Of a stretch of 64,000 bases of DNA, positions 62,173-64,000 are shown piece after piece (the first letter of the stretch is position 1; each line of letters begins with the position of its first letter). This DNA is from Caballeronia turbans (GTDB lineage Bacteria > Pseudomonadota > Gammaproteobacteria > Burkholderiales > Burkholderiaceae). The stretch is from NCBI GenBank assembly GCA_001544655.2, contig FCOD02000004.1:124001-188000 (forward strand), in the 5' to 3' direction. The translations under genes and the position numbers were made by a program. The notes beneath the pieces were generated by a model that saw nothing but the letters and a program-made list of their open reading frames with translations, did not search any database and was not told the DNA's origin.

Positions 62173-62891
62173 GCGCGGCCGACGCACTCACGATGGACCC
62201 AGCACGAAGCGTGGCACCGCGGTGTACGCCGATGCGAACTTTTTTCGTCTCGGCCCGTTCTTATGCGCAAAGGGGAAGAAAAATTTGCTGATATCACCCC
62301 GGCACGAAGCGGTTGTCACGCTTCATAGCTCTCCATGAACCTTGCATGTGGCCGAGCGCACCGAAATTACTGTCACAAGCCTGGACGATAACGTTGTGAG
62401 ACTTCGTCTGTCACCGATGTGGCGAGCGCCAATGATCACTTCAAATCGGGAGCTCGCATCTTTGTTTTTCTATTAGTATGTCGCGGAGGAGTCGGCTTCG
62501 CCGTTCCAATCGCATATCACGCGCAGATGCGGCGTCATTGTTCCGTTGTTTTTATCGGCTAACATGCAGGCCGCCGGGGAACGACACCCTGCGAAGCTGC
62601 TCTATTGAAGTTTGTTCCATCGACATGCACGTCAGGCTGGGGCATCCGGGGCCCGCCATATGATGTGGCATGCTCCAACAACAATAACGTCACGCGGTAT
62701 TCGAATGGCCGTTCCCCGTCTTGTACGGTCGTCGAGCCAACCGCATCCATCAGACCAACTGCGTGTCTTGCTGTGCCGCGATTCTCGTGATTGCGCACCA
62801 TCGCGTGTGGCACATCCAGACATCGACCAAGGCTCTTCGCATCGAGCGTGCGGAGAGACACAGCCCAATCATCCGATGGAGAGCGTCATCC
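62173..62891. other. Intergenic region, no gene recognised
   Basis: About 720 bases between the LacI gene and the glycosyltransferase. It is less GC-rich than its surroundings. I see no convincing coding frame, no tRNA and no tidy inverted repeat; scattered stop codons occur in all frames that lack a family match. The ribosome site GGAGAG lies 8 bases before the glycosyltransferase start. Confidence 0.4.
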
Positions 62892-63974
62892 ATGCCGTTT
62901 GAGAGTGACTCATTGCGAGACACCGGTCCGCTGCTCAGCATCGTCGTGGCGGCGTATAACATCGAGGGATATATCGAGGAAGCGCTCGATTCCCTCCTGT
63001 CCCAACCTCATATCGATGCGATGAAAATCATCGTCGTCGATGACGGTTCTCGCGACGAGACCTATGCGGCAGCGCGCGCCATCGTGGAGCGCGATCGAGG
63101 CGTACACGTCGAACTGCTGCACCAGGAAAATCGCGGCCTGAGCGCCGCGCGCAATACGGGCCTGGCGGCAGTGCGCACGCCTTATGTCGGCTTCCTGGAC
63201 GGCGACGATATTTATCTGAAGGGTTTCACCGACGCGGTCATTCCGGTCCTCGCCGAGCGCAAGTGGGATGTGGTCGAATACAACGTCAAGATCATCGACG
63301 ATAACGGGCGAGAGCTCGATGAAATCGAAATCGCCGACGAAGCGACGAGCGGCGGCCACCCGATGGACCGCGCAGCGTTGCAGCAATTCGCCGATCGATT
63401 CCACACGTTCGCGTGGGCGCGTATCTATCGCACCGACCTCTTCGACGAAGCGCCGTTTCCCGTGGGACGAAATTACGAGGACATGGCGCTCGTGCCCGCG
63501 ACCTATCTTCGCGCAAACAGCATCTACCGTATTGCGAGGCCGCTGATCGGCTATCGCCGGCGCTTCGGCAGCATCACGCAAACCGCCAAGCTGAGCGACA
63601 TGCACGATCTTCGCGTCTCCGGTCAGGAAGCGCTCGCGCGTTGCGACGGCAGCGAGATCGACGATTACTGGCTCACCGTGTTCGACAAGCTATTTCATCG
63701 CGCACGTCATGTTTGCGCGCGCGTCGATCGCGCATCGTTCAGGCAGGCATCGGAGACGCTCACGGCCATGGCCGTCGATCATCGCAAGATGCGCGAGAAA
63801 CGCACCGAGGACGGCGGGCGTAAGGTCGTCGAGCTTGCGCCTTTCGATCTGAACGTGCGCGCGGATCGCTCGATTCACTTCCTCAAAGGTCTTGTGAAGA
63901 AAGTATTGCGGCGCAGTCTCGATCATCATCAGCGCGAGCGGCGACCGAGCACTTCAAATCAAATGAGCGGCTGA
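62892..63974 (+). CDS. Family 2 glycosyltransferase
   Basis: A 360-residue GT-A enzyme: LLSIVVAAYNIEGYIEEALD at the start of the domain, MKIIVVDDGSRDETYAAARA, LHQENRGLSAARNTGLAAVR and GFLDGDDIYLKGF (the metal-binding DxD-like motif). This matches GT2 enzymes of capsule, exopolysaccharide and teichoic-acid assembly. The C-terminal 120 residues are helical and charged with no recognised domain. It is followed by the window end, so partner genes may lie beyond. ATG 62892 follows GGAGAG. Confidence 0.88.
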   Translation: MPFESDSLRDTGPLLSIVVAAYNIEGYIEEALDSLLSQPHIDAMKIIVVDDGSRDETYAAARAIVERDRGVHVELLHQENRGLSAARNTGLAAVRTPYVGFLDGDDIYLKGFTDAVIPVLAERKWDVVEYNVKIIDDNGRELDEIEIADEATSGGHPMDRAALQQFADRFHTFAWARIYRTDLFDEAPFPVGRNYEDMALVPATYLRANSIYRIARPLIGYRRRFGSITQTAKLSDMHDLRVSGQEALARCDGSEIDDYWLTVFDKLFHRARHVCARVDRASFRQASETLTAMAVDHRKMREKRTEDGGRKVVELAPFDLNVRADRSIHFLKGLVKKVLRRSLDHHQRERRPSTSNQMSG

Positions 63975-64000
63975 ACAGTACGGACCGCGGCAAGGACGTC

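Noticed and set aside
1-64000. tRNA, rRNA, CRISPR array, transposase or integrase
   Set aside because: None was recognised. The remnants at 2, 9772, 22403 and 57203 show past rearrangement but no element ends were found.

Overview
The window is GC-rich DNA from a proteobacterium, most likely a Burkholderiaceae member of the Caballeronia/Paraburkholderia type. This rests on gene content: many LysR/GntR/LacI-controlled catabolic clusters, stand-alone uronate dehydrogenases, MHS and ACS-type MFS transporters, a manganese catalase, a caa3-type oxidase and a MocD/MocE pair. No rRNA, tRNA, CRISPR array, complete insertion sequence or essential housekeeping gene was found. The density of catabolic genes looks like a secondary chromosome or megaplasmid, which is an inference.

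Layout. 1-1547: remnants of a GGDEF protein and a response-regulator receiver, then a DadA-like FAD oxidoreductase. 1560-9772: a seven-gene leftward catabolic operon (enoyl-CoA hydratase, MHS transporter, family I CoA-transferase, AroE-like dehydrogenase, DUF993 aldolase-like protein, sugar-isomerase-like TIM barrel, MaoC hydratase) facing a TetR gene, with a perfect 16-bp palindrome between them. 9772-13876: a stress group with a truncated manganese catalase copy, two hemerythrin proteins, a YqjE-like membrane protein, an intact manganese catalase and a DUF3597 protein. 13878-22361: a YdeP-type molybdopterin oxidoreductase facing a compact operon for a cytochrome c oxidase (subunit II with fused haem c, I, III, small membrane protein, CtaG) that ends in a tri-haem cytochrome c. 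22403-26407: a decayed phosphatidylserine decarboxylase, an ACS-family transporter, glucarate dehydratase and a GntR regulator.

26421-37457: a leftward set that looks like a betaine or cyclic imino acid pathway: ProU-type ABC transporter, DapA-family lyase, FAD oxidase, aldehyde dehydrogenase, ProC-like reductase, two LysR regulators and a Rieske oxygenase. 37843-45784: a DipZ-like protein and a matching secreted thioredoxin, a bile-acid:sodium-symporter family transporter, a DUF6622 membrane protein, a DUF899 protein, an alpha/beta hydrolase with an Asp nucleophile and a PoxB-like enzyme. 46146-50950: a polar-amino-acid-type ABC transporter, a first uronate dehydrogenase paralogue and a GntR/FadR regulator. 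51007-56892: an ACS transporter, then a uronate module (lactonase, uronate dehydrogenase, LacI regulator, hexuronate-type transporter) whose promoters share GAAAACGTT-containing operators. 57203-63974: a DMT-transporter remnant, a chemoreceptor behind a textbook sigma-28 promoter, a MocE/MocD rhizopine-type oxygenase pair with a divergent LacI regulator, and a family 2 glycosyltransferase.

Taken together the window encodes acquisition of plant-, soil- or root-derived compounds (uronic and aldaric acids, betaine-like amines, possibly methoxylated inositol derivatives), oxidative-stress defence and an aerobic terminal oxidase. The least described parts are the DUF993/AroE-like/CoA-transferase operon, the betaine-like cluster, and the MocDE-LacI unit with no other rhizopine genes beside it.
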